Position numbers and translations under genes: made by a program. Below the pieces are notes generated by a model, which was given only the letters and a program-made list of their open reading frames with translations, was not told the origin of the DNA and searched no databases. A stretch of 64,000 nt of DNA from Suillus spraguei (lineage: Eukaryota; Basidiomycota; Agaricomycetes; Boletales; Suillaceae), in contig JABCPU010000053.1 in NCBI GenBank assembly GCA_016800925.1, positions 124,001-188,000 of the forward strand, read 5' to 3'. Of this stretch, positions 45,219 through 57,193 are shown piece after piece. The number at the start of each line of letters is the position of its first letter. Position 1 is the first letter of the stretch.

Positions 45219-47114
45219 ATGGCAGGCACTGGTCCTGCACCTATTCTCTTCAATGAATTTTTTCAGATGTTCATGAGGTGCATGCCTCCAAATGGGTGGC
45301 CAGTGAACTCCAAGATCGGTGCGTTCCTCTTTATTGTATCTTGTGTCTGAAATTTAGCCCATTTACCTTAGCTGTCGGCAACTCAGGAGGACCAGATTCT
45401 ACCTGCTTGTTGTTCCTCCTCAAAAAGTTGCTGGCTGACCTGCGCTCAAAAGCCATGGCGAGACAATCGATCCCGACCTCAGTAGTTTCCCTCTCCGTCA
45501 ATCATAACCTCCAAGAAAATTCAAACTCGATGGCAGCTCGTTCTGCAGCGAACGCAGTAGCCATGGGGGTCGAACATCTGACGCTTGACATACCTTGGGG
45601 AACACCACCGTTTTCTGCAAAACCTGTTGCTGGTCAGCCGATAGAGCAAGTCGCGCGAGAGGCACGGTATCATGTTATATTTGATGGAATGGCGCGCACT
45701 GGTGCACACTCAGTCGCATTTGGGCATCATGCCGATGACCAAGTAGAGACTTCATTGATGCGTCTTGCAAGGGGAACGACTGAACTTGGCGCAGGAGGCA
45801 TGCGACGATGCCGCAGATGGGGCATGGGTACTGGTGATGTAGAAGGTGGACTTGGGTGGGTTGGTCACCATGGATTGAACCGTTGGATTGTGAGACCTCT
45901 TCTTGAGGTCAGGAAGGTCAGGGCTGCTTGTCTTGGGTTTAAGTTTGATTTGTTGATGACTGACTTGTAGGATAGGATCCTGGCTACATGTGAAGAACAT
46001 CAGCTCAATTATGTGAATGACCCAACAAACTTCCAGCCCGAAATCACTTTAAGAAATGCGATTAGGCAAATGCTAACTCTGCAGGAAGAGGGCAAAGATA
46101 TGGTGATATCTTGTTTTTGACTACATATTCAACATCACTTATCATTGCGCAGTCTGCACTTTCTGGAGTACCACAACATATTTCTGGTTCCCTTGAAAAG
46201 ATAAAGATAGCTGCAGCTGACCTCCAGGAAACTACAATGGATCTCGAAGGTGGATTGCACCAGCTTCATGGGGCGGTGAAGGTTCTTTCGTCGCGAGTCG
46301 AGGACGTTGATAATGAGGGTGAGTAATCGCTGCATCAAACACCCTTCAGATCGGGATTCATGGTTTTGTTAGTCACGTTACACCTTAAAAACCTCACTCT
46401 CCCTTCTCCTCCAAGTACTCTCATCCTTTCCTCGCATGCGCTGCCTGCTATCGTAGATCCGACCGTCCGTCTTGCTCTCGTACTTCGGGTCATGCGTTAT
46501 GTGTCCTTCCATCCATGGGGATCTCTGCGTGCGGACGGCAACCGACGCAGAACTAGCATACAACGCATCATCGATACTCTGTGGCAGTCTGATGGTGCCC
46601 CATCATTCACTGCAGGTGGTGGAGTACTTTGGCAGCCTGCGATATTTAGCGCCAAGAGGCGACTCCGAGTGGGCACCCAGTGTATTGGTCGTCAATTACA
46701 ACCAGGCGAGAGATTTGCCTGGATGGCATCTAGACTGCCTGCCGTTCCCTACCACATACTGGGCACTGCAACATTATCTCCAAGTTGGATGTCGATATTA
46801 CGGAACGCCTTGTAATGGCCATGAGTCGCGGCGACGACTCTTTGGAAGTTCTTTTTGACTGCCGTTTCCTTGTGCGTTTTGATCTGTCACAGATTCCAGT
46901 GGAACTGGTCGAAGCTCTACGAAATTACCAGGAGACTGGGGTAAACGTGCGAATTAAGCCTCACACAAGATATTATTGGCCCAAGGTGGTGTTGCAAAAG
47001 CCTTCTTATCCAGATACTACATATGCTACGCCGATGGACGACGGACAGATAGACACATTCGGACACGCGCCTTGGGTCATCATGGAATATATAAGGCTGC
47101 TGGACGCGACCTAG
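45219..47114 (+). CDS. TilS/MesJ-like tRNA(Ile)-lysidine synthase family protein
   Basis: The N-type ATP pyrophosphatase P-loop reads VGNSGGPDSTCLLFLLKKL. It is followed by LSVNHNLQENSNSMAARSAANAV and the AFGHHADDQVETSLMRLARGT block, then the domain end IVRPLLEVRK. The C-terminal half, about 300 residues, is less conserved. Bacterial TilS modifies the AUA-reading tRNA anticodon; fungal nuclear copies are expected to serve the mitochondrion. No clear presequence is seen (MAGTGPAPILFNEFF). The stop at 47114 was chosen because the adjacent hydrolase gene on the other strand ends at 47175, leaving 60 bp between them. Several introns are present, and their exact joins after 46100 are uncertain. 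Confidence 0.83.
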
Positions 47115-47174
47115 CATATAATTTATACCCTTACACATACAATACAATACAACTGCAACGGTGCCGAGTCATTA

Positions 47175-48357
47175 TCACAGCCGAGCCTTCTCCCTACATC
47201 TCGCCTGCAAAAACACTTCGAAGACGCCATACCAAACCTGGGGATCGAAGTACTCGATCCAATCGTGACCAAAACGAAGACTTGGTACTGAACCTGATGT
47301 ATCTCCTACCGGTACCACACGCGCCCACGGAATAAGTTTCAGAAAGCCCTGAACATTGGAAAAGGCACGATCTGATCAAGTTCACCATGGATGATCATGA
47401 ATTGAGTGTCCTGCGACAGGCGAGAATGAAACCCAGTAAAATCATATTGAGAGACTGCTCGTTTTTGCTGTACTGTACCAGGATAAACGTCACACTTAAG
47501 AGGACCCGGAGAAGGATACCTACATATGGTCTTAAATGGCCTGATTATTGCATTATTTCGGTCAGCACCGGCTATCTCAAATAAAGGCAAGAGCACGACC
47601 TGCCAATTAATCCGCGATCTACAATCTCTCTAATTCTCTCCTGATTGGCTTCACTGGCAAACCACTCGGGATCATAGTTGGGGGGCATAGTGAGGCGCAC
47701 AACCTCCTTGATGAGTTCAGGTGTCAAGGGTCCTTTCGGTGCTTTTGCGATCTTCAGTCCGTATCTTGGGTCCAGGTTGGGTGTGAATGTGGTACAAGCG
47801 AGTACAACGTGTGTTACACGAAAACGTAGGGGAGTCGGGTTCGTGCGGTGAAATGGTAAGAATAGAAGACTCTGGACGACAATGCCTTATAACACACGTG
47901 AGGTGCGAGCTGTGATGTGAGTTGCCATCTTTGGACCTACCTCCCAAGGAATGTCCGCAAAGAGCAACCTCTTTCCACTGAACATGTTGAATTAGAGAGA
48001 GAAGGTCTCTTGCCAGTGTTTCGATAGTAAAAGGGTCATCCTTGCGAGCCTTAGAATCCCCCATGCCCCTGTCCTTGGTTAAACAAGGAGTCAGAAAGCA
48101 GTCTTTGACATTTACCTGTGGTCATAGACCAACACTGTATCGAGTCGATTTATACACATCACTCATTCAGTGTGTATTAGCCACGCACCTTGGCGATGTC
48201 TAGCTAGTAGTGATGATACTTTCTTCGTGTCTCCCCGACAGGATGTAGTGCCAACGACGAACACGAGTGGCACTGATGCTCCCTTGTGGTCGGAGCCGAG
48301 CACCTCGTATGCTAATTGAGTTCCATCTGTAAGTTGCAAGATGGAGTATTCATCCAT
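47175..48357 (-). CDS. Alpha/beta hydrolase (apparent 1-nt frameshift near the C-terminus)
   Basis: The start at 48357 gives MDEYSILQLTDGTQLAYEVLG. Next come LVFVVG, YDHRGMGDSKARKDDPFTIETLARDLLSLI and the nucleophile elbow GHSLGG. The cap part has LTPELIKEVVRLTMPPNYDPEWFASEA. The acid residue is in MIIHGELDQIVPF and the catalytic His in RFGHDWIEYFDPQVW. The protein ends with REKARL. Between VPF and NVQGFLKLIPWARVV the frame jumps by one base at the run GGAAAAGG (47358-47365, plus strand). One more A there would restore a continuous protein. This may be an assembly error or a real break. Substrate is unknown; members include lipases, esterases and epoxide hydrolases. Confidence 0.78.
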
Positions 48358-49602
48358 CTTGGCCTTGTGACGGACTCGCGATGAGCCACCCCGCACGATT
48401 GCGAGGGTGAGAAGGAGGTACAGGTGCTCAGCGCTCAGGCGTTCAACGTTCGATTGCAACTGGTGCCTCGTGCTTATGCCATGACTAGCAGAAACTGGAA
48501 CTTCTCATTGAATTTGAAAGTCCGATTAGGATAAATGCTATAAGCCCAGCGAAAGATGAGTTCTTCTTTCATGACATTGGAGTCTTCGATTGGTGGTGGT
48601 TGGTAACACCTCGCACGATAAGTCTTCTATTTAATGGCGTTTCTGTAGTGACTACACTTACCATACATTGTCATTCATATAGACTCGCAGCGCTTTGAAA
48701 ATTTGCCAAGTGGCATGGCAGAAGTGGTGATCGCGCCAGAACTGTGCATTCGTTGCTGTGACCAGAAAACGTCAGGGTTTGTTACGCCCTCTGCAGTAGA
48801 ACTGCCACGTGAAGCACTTTCACTGCCATTCATGGGTACTCATGAGCGGTGCACCGCCGGAAGTGCATATGAAATTCATTCACCTGCAGCAGCAATTGTA
48901 TTGGCTGCTATTCTATGCTCAACTACTATCTTCGGCCTACTGTGAAATTAGTCCGCTGACTCGGCAGATGGGAAAGTTGGAACACGTTGCTCGCATTCGA
49001 AGGTCTGTAGAACACGGGTCTCCGAGTCTTCAGTCGGCTAACATCTTGGCAGACTGGTGTGTGTTGTTTTGTTGACGCTGCGAGGCGGTTCCGACGAGCT
49101 TCAAAGTTTTCAGGGATCACCCAATTTTCGCTGGCATCGTATTCCTTTTCGACTGATTATCATGATTTCCTAGCCCCGTAACACCTCGACAGAACGAAGA
49201 CGAAGATGACAACCGTCTCTTCATAATGGCGACCGCCGCAATAGGAGCTGTGCAGTCCAGCATGGGTACGACATGCAGCATCGAGTCCTAAATACTTGTT
49301 ACTACCTTACAGTGCCTAAGTACCTTCTACATGTTCGTTTGATAAACCTGCGGCACAGTTGTATGCTGTGTTGATGCAATGCAATACAACGATTTTTATT
49401 AATGAATTGAGTAAGGAATACGTGGAGAACAGCTTTCATAGAGCGTATGAGAAGTTCGGACGAGTCGGTAACTCACCCACGTTTTCCAATTTTCTTCTTT
49501 CCCTTCTGATTTTTACTAGATTGCTCTGATCACTGATCAGTAGCTACTCTCTCTGGTTGGTCTCTCCAGTTAAGATATCAGAAGACGTAAAAATTATCGC
49601 CG
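48358..49602. other. Intergenic, no gene seen
   Basis: Divergent spacer of about 1.2 kb between the alpha/beta hydrolase and the YTH gene. It has short frames only. Confidence 0.45.
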
Positions 49603-52411
49603 ATGTCTTCGCAGGGGACTCCCCATCAGATTTCCCCTCCTCTTGTACCAGCCTCTCCTCCTTTAACTGGCGGTGTCCGGCGTCATCACACGATCTCAGC
49701 ATCATCTCGCACAGCGAGGGCTGGTGCTCGTGCTCCTATTTGTGAAGAAACACAGGAGCAACAACTATGGACTGACGATGAGCCCGTTGACGAAGATTGG
49801 GTTGGTGGAGTTGGTGCAGTCGGAGAGAAAACAGTCTCATTGCACCGACAAAGCTCTCTCCCCACCAAGTATAAGAGTATGTGAAAATTACATCAGATCC
49901 CTGCTCATAACCTACCATTATATTCCCTCCAGCCTTCCATGGGCAAAAAAGCTCACGTCAGGCAGGGAATCTCACTCCAAGGACTATGAATAGTTTGTCC
50001 GCCATCGCTGGTCACGAAGGCGATGAAGAGGACTGGGAAAGTGAAATGAGAGGGTTTCAGAATGACGACGAAGTGAGTCGCTGCTTAATTTACATCTACG
50101 TCCTCCACGCTACTGGTGAACGTTCTAACACCACCCACGGATATTCTAATATCAGACTCGCTATGCCTCTCTTTTCCATCGTCAACTTTTATGCTTACCT
50201 GTCTTTCCACAGCACGATATGTCCAACTCTGAGTCTGCCCAGCATCAACACGTCGTTGACGCCCAATCGCAGTCGTCTACGGGCAATCCATCCCCTTTGT
50301 CACCTCAATATCCAACTTCGCACGTCCCTTCCCCGCCTCCTGCCGGGTCGGGCGTGCGGCGTCACCAGAGCCTGACTTATGGGGCTCAGAGTGGTGTCAG
50401 GCAAATGACCTCTTCGGGGCTCAAGCGTGCTGGGACTGTTCAAGGAAGTGGACGTCATCCATCTGTCGGACATAGTCCCAGCCCCCCACATGCAGAGGAG
50501 GAGTATATCGAGGAACAAGAACTTGTCAATCCTCACGAAGAAGAGTCCTATTTTTCCCGGCCCCCGCACCCGCACAACACCAGCAGCAATATGCTGGCCA
50601 AGGACAGTATCCAACAAGCCCTATGGGGCGGGCATCTCCCTGGAACACACCCGGTGGGGAGTGGCGGACCCCTGGCGGATCATTTTCTATGGCAGGAACT
50701 GGAAATCCTGAGGATATCGTGCGTGCTTTTTCTGGCCTCGAAATCAACAACAATATCTATATGGCCAACATGGGATATCAAGTAGGACAATCTGCCCATC
50801 CTCCCCGATTCCAACCCACTCATCCACCCCCCGCCCTTTCCCCTGGTGTGCGCTCAGGCAACATGCAGGGCGCTGGTAACAGCTCTCGCAAATTGCAGTT
50901 GAACACTGATCTTGATGGGCGTAAGACCCCAACTGCGCAGTCCGGACCTGCACCTAGCATTGTCCCCGCGTATCCCCAGTCTATTGGGGCTCAACAGCAA
51001 ATGCAATCGCGCGTTGGTTCCGTGAACGACACCGAACGTGTAATAACAGTCACCGGTGCTACATCTTGGGAACAAAAAGAGAAGCTTGGCCAACGTACTT
51101 CCAACCCCAACCTGAACTACCGATACAATCAGAGTCAAAAAGGCAACATCCCTAATGTACCAGCCATTCCTTCACAGTATCTTAATCAACAAAGCGGGCA
51201 AGCTCCACGAATGGGGAATTCGTTTGGCCAGGGACAGATTCAAGGTGACAACAGCGCCCAACCTGTTCCTGGGTTCGTCAACACTCCTGTCGACGTTCCG
51301 ACCCTGATTGCTGGAAAAGGTTATAATCCGCCCAATTTCGATGTTCGTCCTGGTTTTGTAAGCTCTCATTGCCTTTGGATGTCACCCCTTTAATCAAACA
51401 CTGCCTAGGCCCGCTATTTTGTCATCAAGTCATACACAGAAGATGATGTTCACAAGTCTCTGAAGTACGAGATATGGAGTTCTACTGATCCCGGAAACAA
51501 GAGGCTTGACAAGGCTTTCAAAGAATGTGGTGGGAGGGGTCCCATCTACCTTTTCTTCAGCGTGAATGCTAGGCAAGTGATTTGGCGATTCAATGCTAAC
51601 ATATGCTCAGCTTCACTTCCAGCGGACATTTTTGCGGAATGGCGGAAATGTTAACTCCAGTGTGTATCCTTTGCTCCTGGACTTCCAAACGTTCATATTA
51701 TTCTTCCCTGTAGGTGGACTATACAAGAAGCAGTACAGTATGGGCGTCCGACAAATGGAAAGGTGTGTTCAAAGTGCGATGGATCTTCGTTCGTGATATT
51801 CCGAATGCCAATTTGAGGCACATCCGCTTGAAGTAAGCAGCCACGCGATCAGAAGAGCTTGTCTGCTTACCATTCGGTTAGCAACACTCAAGAACGCAAG
51901 CCAGTGACAAACTCCCGAGACACCCAGGAGTTGTTACCTGAAGCTGGCCAAGAAATGCTCCGTATTTTCCACACCCACCCTGCGAGAACTTCTCTGCTGC
52001 AGGACTTTGCCTTTTACGAGGTGCGTAATGGAGAGTTTGCATTTGGGTTGGTGTTCATATCGCTAGCAGCTTCAAGCGATGCAGAAGATGCAGGTGAATC
52101 AGCAGCAACATCAACAAGGGGGAGCATCCGATGGTCCCACACCACCGTCGCAATCTCCTCCCCCACAACAGGCCATGTTCTCGATGAACATGGCGAACAT
52201 GGCGAACAACCCTGCTATGTACGGCGCAATGTCGCCGGCCATGGGCGGTGCTATGTCTCCGCATTTGCTCTCTATGCAAATGGGGATGGGCATGATGAGC
52301 CCACCCTTCGGTATGCAGCAGACTCAGGCCATGCACCAGAGTGTCATGCGTCACCCCAGCCCTGGGCCTCCTGGACAGAACTTCATGGGTATGGGCAGCG
52401 TGCCCTACTAA
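49603..52411 (+). CDS. YTH-domain RNA-binding protein (m6A reader)
   Basis: A long low-complexity N-terminal half ([14 protein letters not shown], then stretches rich in Ser, Pro, Gln and Gly) precedes a single YTH domain. The domain begins [26 protein letters not shown]. It continues [65 protein letters not shown] and ends near [16 protein letters not shown]. The Trp residues of the aromatic cage that holds methylated adenine are present (IWSST, VWAS). The C-terminal tail is Met/Gln/Pro-rich with MANMANN repeats. The protein would bind m6A-marked transcripts. One intron (51573-51622) has a GC donor (GCTAG|GCAAGT). The domain sits in the C-terminal third, as in YTHDF-type readers. Confidence 0.92.
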
Positions 52412-52822
52412 AGCTAGCGTCCTCGCGATTTTATGACTTTGCCCTTTCTCTCTGCAGAGAAATGCGAAAAGTTCTCCACATTGGATATAGATTTCTATGT
52501 TTTTTTTGCGCCGAATGTACTTCCTAGTTTGTATATCCGTCACCATGTCAAGTCTTTCCATCTCCCCATCTTTTCTTTCTCGTTCAATATGTAACCATAG
52601 CCTCTCTTGTCTCCCTTGTCGCACATTCACCAAGACCGGATATGCTGTCATCATTGCTACTTACACTGCAGCTGTACAACGGCCATGGACATGGGACTTT
52701 GAATGGACGTGGATATCCGCTTGTTCGCTACATTGTATACGTTTTGTCTGCTATTCCCTATCTATACTATACTGGTATTGCAAAAGTCAAGAATTCCATT
52801 GCTATTTCCACTACATTACAGT
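52412..52822. other. Intergenic between convergent genes
   Basis: About 410 bp of T-rich 3' region shared by the YTH gene and the UPF0261 gene. No gene or hairpin terminator is recognised. Confidence 0.45.
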
Positions 52823-54049
52823 CTACTGTCCGTCCGTTTGCAATAGCTCGTGCAACGCCTGGGCTACCCTCAATGCGAAAGAAGGATCATTGATGTCGAC
52901 ATCAAGTTCTTCTACTGGGTACGGCAAACCACTCTTCAGTGCGTCTAGTAGGGCACCATCCGCTTCAGCATCGCGAAATGGACCTTCGTCTTTGTCGATA
53001 CCCGAGAAACCTCGCAAGGGCAGGATAACGCGCGTCTTATTGGTGGGCGCTTCCTTCAGCTTTTCTACCATGATCTGGCCGAGCTTTGAACATTCTCCGC
53101 GGGAGGTGCGCATCAGAGTAACCGAAGAGTTGTGATGATGGAACAGTCGCCCCTGGAACTGTTTCGGAACGGTGTCCGCTGGTCCAAAGTTTACCATATC
53201 CAAGGCTCCCACCGACACCACCTGTGGAATACCACACATTGCTGCCGCCTCAAGGCGATGAGGGCCAGCGGTGAGTACGCCACCCACTAGCTCATCCGCG
53301 AGCTCAGTAGTGGTGATGTCAAGGACCCCAGCAAAATGGCCCTCACGGACGAGTCTCTCCATTGCCAAGCCTCCAGAACCTGTGGCATGGAACGTCACTA
53401 CAGAGTATCCCAGTTCCTCCAGCTTCTGTGTAGCTACTTGCACACAGGGAGTGGTCAAGCCAAACATGCTGACTGCAATAGTTGGGCGTGATGGCTTCAA
53501 ATCCGCACGAATAAGAGAATGTTTCGCCATCCCTGAGATGGCATGCGCTGCGTTTCCTAGGATCACTTCTAGTACTGGATTCATGCCAGCGACATCGACA
53601 ACAGAATGCATCATTGTAATATCTGTTTCACCCACGTAGTGGGCAACATTCCCTGATGCCATGGTGGAGACCATCAGCTTAGGAAACCCAATGGGTAGGG
53701 CATCTCGGAACGCTTTCGTGCAGACGCTCGTATTACCCGAGCCTCCTGCGCCAACGACCCCTGCAATGCTCTGAGTTGAGTATAGACGTGCCAGAAGCTG
53801 CGTTAAGGCGATCGTCATAGTCTCCAGGGCTTCGCCACGAGAAGATGTATTATGGATAGTGGCTGTACATTCCCTCAGTACATCTGAGCGGGGAATGTCG
53901 ATGTCCCGCAAACCAGATGTATTTGGATAGGACCCGATGTCAATCAGGATAGCATCGCAGACGGCAGTTGACTGGACAGTACGTTTAAGGAAGACAAGAG
54001 CCTCTAACTTGGTGTCGCAGGTACCTATAACCGCGACAGTGGGTAGCAT
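52823..54049 (-). CDS. UPF0261/Tm-1-like ATP-binding domain protein
   Basis: A single uninterrupted exon. The start at 54049 gives MLPTVAVIGTCDTKLEALVFLK, the conserved opening of the family. An upstream in-frame ATG at 54091 is possible. Other landmarks are DIGSYPNTS, VVGAGGSGNTSVCTKAF, GFPKLMVSTMASGNV, ITMMHSVVDVAGMNPVLE, VSMFGLTTPCVQ, TFHATGSGGLAMERL, TTTELADELVGG and GALDMVNFGP. Homologues include the N-terminal half of the tomato Tm-1 resistance protein and bacterial UPF0261 proteins. Their cellular role in fungi is unknown. Read divergently from the TIM-barrel gene with only 130 bp between starts. Confidence 0.9.
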   Translation of the reverse strand: MLPTVAVIGTCDTKLEALVFLKRTVQSTAVCDAILIDIGSYPNTSGLRDIDIPRSDVLRECTATIHNTSSRGEALETMTIALTQLLARLYSTQSIAGVVGAGGSGNTSVCTKAFRDALPIGFPKLMVSTMASGNVAHYVGETDITMMHSVVDVAGMNPVLEVILGNAAHAISGMAKHSLIRADLKPSRPTIAVSMFGLTTPCVQVATQKLEELGYSVVTFHATGSGGLAMERLVREGHFAGVLDITTTELADELVGGVLTAGPHRLEAAAMCGIPQVVSVGALDMVNFGPADTVPKQFQGRLFHHHNSSVTLMRTSRGECSKLGQIMVEKLKEAPTNKTRVILPLRGFSGIDKDEGPFRDAEADGALLDALKSGLPYPVEELDVDINDPSFALRVAQALHELLQTDGQ

Positions 54050-54179
54050 GTTGACACAGATATCGGAGTCTGGGAGACCTTGAGGCAACACCCCAGATTA
54101 TGTCATACGTGTGGATGCGAGACGGAATTCGTTTTGCTCGTGGAAAATTGCGGGGTACTATTCTCGTTTAAGTTCCATA
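54050..54179. promoter_or_regulatory. Bidirectional promoter of the UPF0261/TIM-barrel pair
   Basis: Only 130 bp separate the two start codons, so both genes must be driven from this spacer. It contains no obvious TATA box on either strand. Confidence 0.55.
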
Positions 54180-55155
54180 ATGACAGGAAAAGTAATATCA
54201 AAGCGACAGCAGGTGCTAGAGCGGCTGAGATATAACATCAGCCGAGGGATAGCAATTGTGGGTGGAGGTGCAGGTATTGGGTTGAGTGCAAAGACACAAG
54301 AGGCAGGAGGAATTGACCTCATTATCCTATACAACTCGGGTCGCTATCGGATGGCTGGTAGAGGGTCCCTAGCAGTGCGTGGTCTTGCTATCTCCGCAGA
54401 AAACCAGCCGACTGATTTTTTAGGGTCTGATGCCTTACGGCGACGCGAATGCCATCATGCTAGAAATGGCCCGTGAAACTCTGACCATCGTGAAGGATAC
54501 GGCGGTCTTGGCAGGCATATGCGGAACGGACCCATTTCGGGATATGTCACAGCTGCTGAAGGAGGTCAAAGACCTGGGCTTCACCGGAGTCCAGAACTTC
54601 CCTACAGTTGGTCTCATTGACGGTGTATTTCGACAGAATCTAGAGGAAACAGGAATGAGCTATGAGAAAGAGGTCGAAATGATCCGAATGGCACACGAGC
54701 TCGATCTGCTGACGACACCATACGTCTTCAACGTTGACGAGGCTGAACGAATGGCGAGGGCAGGTGCTGATGTCATTGTAGCTCATATGGGCCTCACGAC
54801 GAGTGGCACTATTGGCGCCAAAACTGCGTTGACCCTCGATGATTGCGTAGTCCGGGTCAAAAGGATTCTGGATGCAGCTGTGAAGATCAAATCAGAAATC
54901 ATAGTTCTTTGCCACGGCGGTCCCATTGCCACCCCATCAGACGCAAAATATGTGATTGAAAGGGTTCCGGGCATTCATGGCTTCTTTGGTGCTAGTTCAC
55001 TCGAGCGACTGCCAGTTGAGTCCGCTATGAAAAAGGTTGCTCAAGAATTTAAATCAATCCGTTTACCTGCCCGCCTGGTAAGAATAACAAAATCATATTC
55101 GAGTGTCGGGACTGACCGTGACCCGCCAGTGAAGCACACGGTAAACGTATTATAA
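54180..55155 (+). CDS. TIM-barrel protein of the PEP-hydrolase-like / Tm-1 C-terminal family
   Basis: The protein starts [70 protein letters not shown], with one intron (GTGCGTGG to TTTTAG) joining SLA to [12 protein letters not shown]. The body has [74 protein letters not shown]-like and [16 protein letters not shown]. In plants and many fungi this domain is fused C-terminal to the UPF0261 domain. Here the halves are separate but adjacent and divergent. Activity is not established, although the bacterial name suggests phosphoenolpyruvate-related chemistry. The region after SIRLP at the C-terminus is of doubtful conservation. Confidence 0.88.
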
Positions 55156-55526
55156 AATGCGTCAGGCCGTTGTCAATCTATTGAGGTGGCTGCTGAAGCG
55201 CTGACAGGGGACCGTCGGTAGTGTCACTGCATGCCGATAGCACTAGACATTGAATTTATTCAGACATCTGAAAACTGAATGATCTGGCATATGAGTATCA
55301 GATATACCAGGCTGGAATTGTGATAGACCAATAACTCGAACGACCACTGAACTTGAAACTACCAAAGTTCGTGGCTATAGAGACGACTTGTGGAATCAAC
55401 AAGGCAAAACAAGATCTTGACCGTCGAGTTGGGCATAGTACTAGTAACAAGTTCACCTGTTGACGCGTTATATCCTACAACTTTTAGCTCAACTGCGCTC
55501 AAGTGGCACAAGTTTCCGAAGTCAGG
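55156..55526. other. Intergenic, no gene seen
   Basis: Spacer of about 370 bp between the TIM-barrel gene and LIS1, with no recognisable feature. Confidence 0.4.
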
Positions 55527-57193
55527 ATGGCGCTCCTTTCAGACCGTCAAAAAGACGAACTGTGCGTGAACCGGGTTCCGGAGCATTTGCTCATTACTAA
55601 CCGTGCCTGTGTATCGATGTAGACATAAATCCATGCTAGAGTACCTGCACACAAGCAATTTCACAGCGGCTTATAACGCACTAAAGGAGGACACTGGGGT
55701 GGAGTATACACCAGACCCCAAAGCCAAGTATGCGGGTCTGTTGGAAAAGAAATGGACCAGCGTTATACGGCTGCAGAAGAAGGTGCTTTCCGAGATGTGC
55801 ATCTATGATCGTGTTGATGATCGAACTCATCTGTCGTTACAGATCATGGATCTCGAGACCCGAAATGCATCTCTTCAAGAAGAATTATCCATTGCTCCAT
55901 CAAAACGTGCCGCAATGCAGGCAGATTGGGTACCTCGTGCCCCTGCGGCACACGTATTGACTGGCCACAGAGGCCATATCACACGCGTCGCTTTCCATCC
56001 ACAGTACTCGATATTAGCCTCTGCAAGCGAGGATGCTACAGTGAAGATATGGGACTGGGAAACAGGCGAGTTCGAACGGACATTAAAAGGACACCACCGT
56101 GCCGTCCATGATGTCGATTTTGACCACAAGGGACACTTACTCGGTGAGCTACATGCACTTATGTGCAAGCACTGCTGATGATATTCGTAGTGACATGTTC
56201 GTCTGACCTATTTATCAAGATATGGGACTCTGAAAATGAGTGGAAGAACACAAAGACACTATCAGGGCATGATCACTCAGTATCCTCGGTGCGATTTATG
56301 CCAGGAGATCAGTATATTGTCAGTGCAAGTCGAGACAGCACAATTCGCGTTTTCGATGTTGCATCAACGTAGGAATGCCCTCCCACATTTATTCGAGGGA
56401 GCTGACTTTACATTGATAAAGACATTTGGTACGAACGATTTCCGGTCATTCAGAATGGGTGCGTTGTGCGGTGCCCTCAGATGACGGCCGGCTACTTGCA
56501 AGCGCGTCAAAAGACAAGGCGAGTCTCTATCTTTTGTTCGGCAAACTTTATTTTATATTGGAGAATTCAGACCGCAAAACTATGGGATCCCCTGACGGGA
56601 GAATGCAAAGGAGAGCTAAGAGGACATGATAACGAGCTGGAAGCAGTTTGCTTTGCACCCGTGGCTGCATACGCTGCCATTCGCGAGCTTGCGGGTCTGC
56701 CAGTAAGACCAGATCACTATCGGCAGTAATCATGCATATTTAATCATCCCTATCTAGAACGTGGGTCCCAAGGGTCCCGGGGCTTATGTCGCTACTGGAT
56801 CCCGAGACAAGACCGTCAAGCTTTGGGACGTCCAGAGCGGACAGATGATCAAGAACCTTGTGTGTATACTCTCATTTAGTGCAGTCGCCTACTGATTTCC
56901 CCTAGGCCGGACATGACAACTGGGTGCGCGCACTTGTCTTCCACCCCTCCGGCAAGCTTCTTCTCTCAGCGGCGGACGACAAGACAATACGTGTGTGGGA
57001 GCTGTCCACGGGGCGATGCATGAAGACCGTGGAAGCACATTCGCACTTCGTAGCAACGCTTGCATGGGGTCGGCAGAAGGTTTCCACGGCGAAATCAAAT
57101 GGCGCGGATGCAAAGACTGGCGAAGCAGAGAAGCTTGTGAATGTTGTCGCGTCGGCTGGCGTTGACCAGATAATCAAGATATGGCTTCCATGA
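55527..57193 (+). CDS. LIS1/NudF/Pac1 dynein regulator
   Basis: The first exon encodes [12 protein letters not shown] and splices (GTGCGTG to GTAG) onto [20 protein letters not shown], the LisH motif. A coiled coil follows ([24 protein letters not shown]), then WD40 repeats beginning [40 protein letters not shown]. Later blades include [63 protein letters not shown] and [20 protein letters not shown]. The end is [14 protein letters not shown]1 binds dynein with NudE/NudEL at microtubule plus ends and is needed for nuclear migration in hyphae. At least six introns are present, and all blades remain in frame. The length of about 435 residues is normal. Confidence 0.93.

Noticed and set aside
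52055..52654. 199-residue His/Arg-rich antisense frame under the YTH gene
   Set aside because: It is the reverse of the Met/Gln/Pro-rich YTH tail, without start context or conserved motifs.
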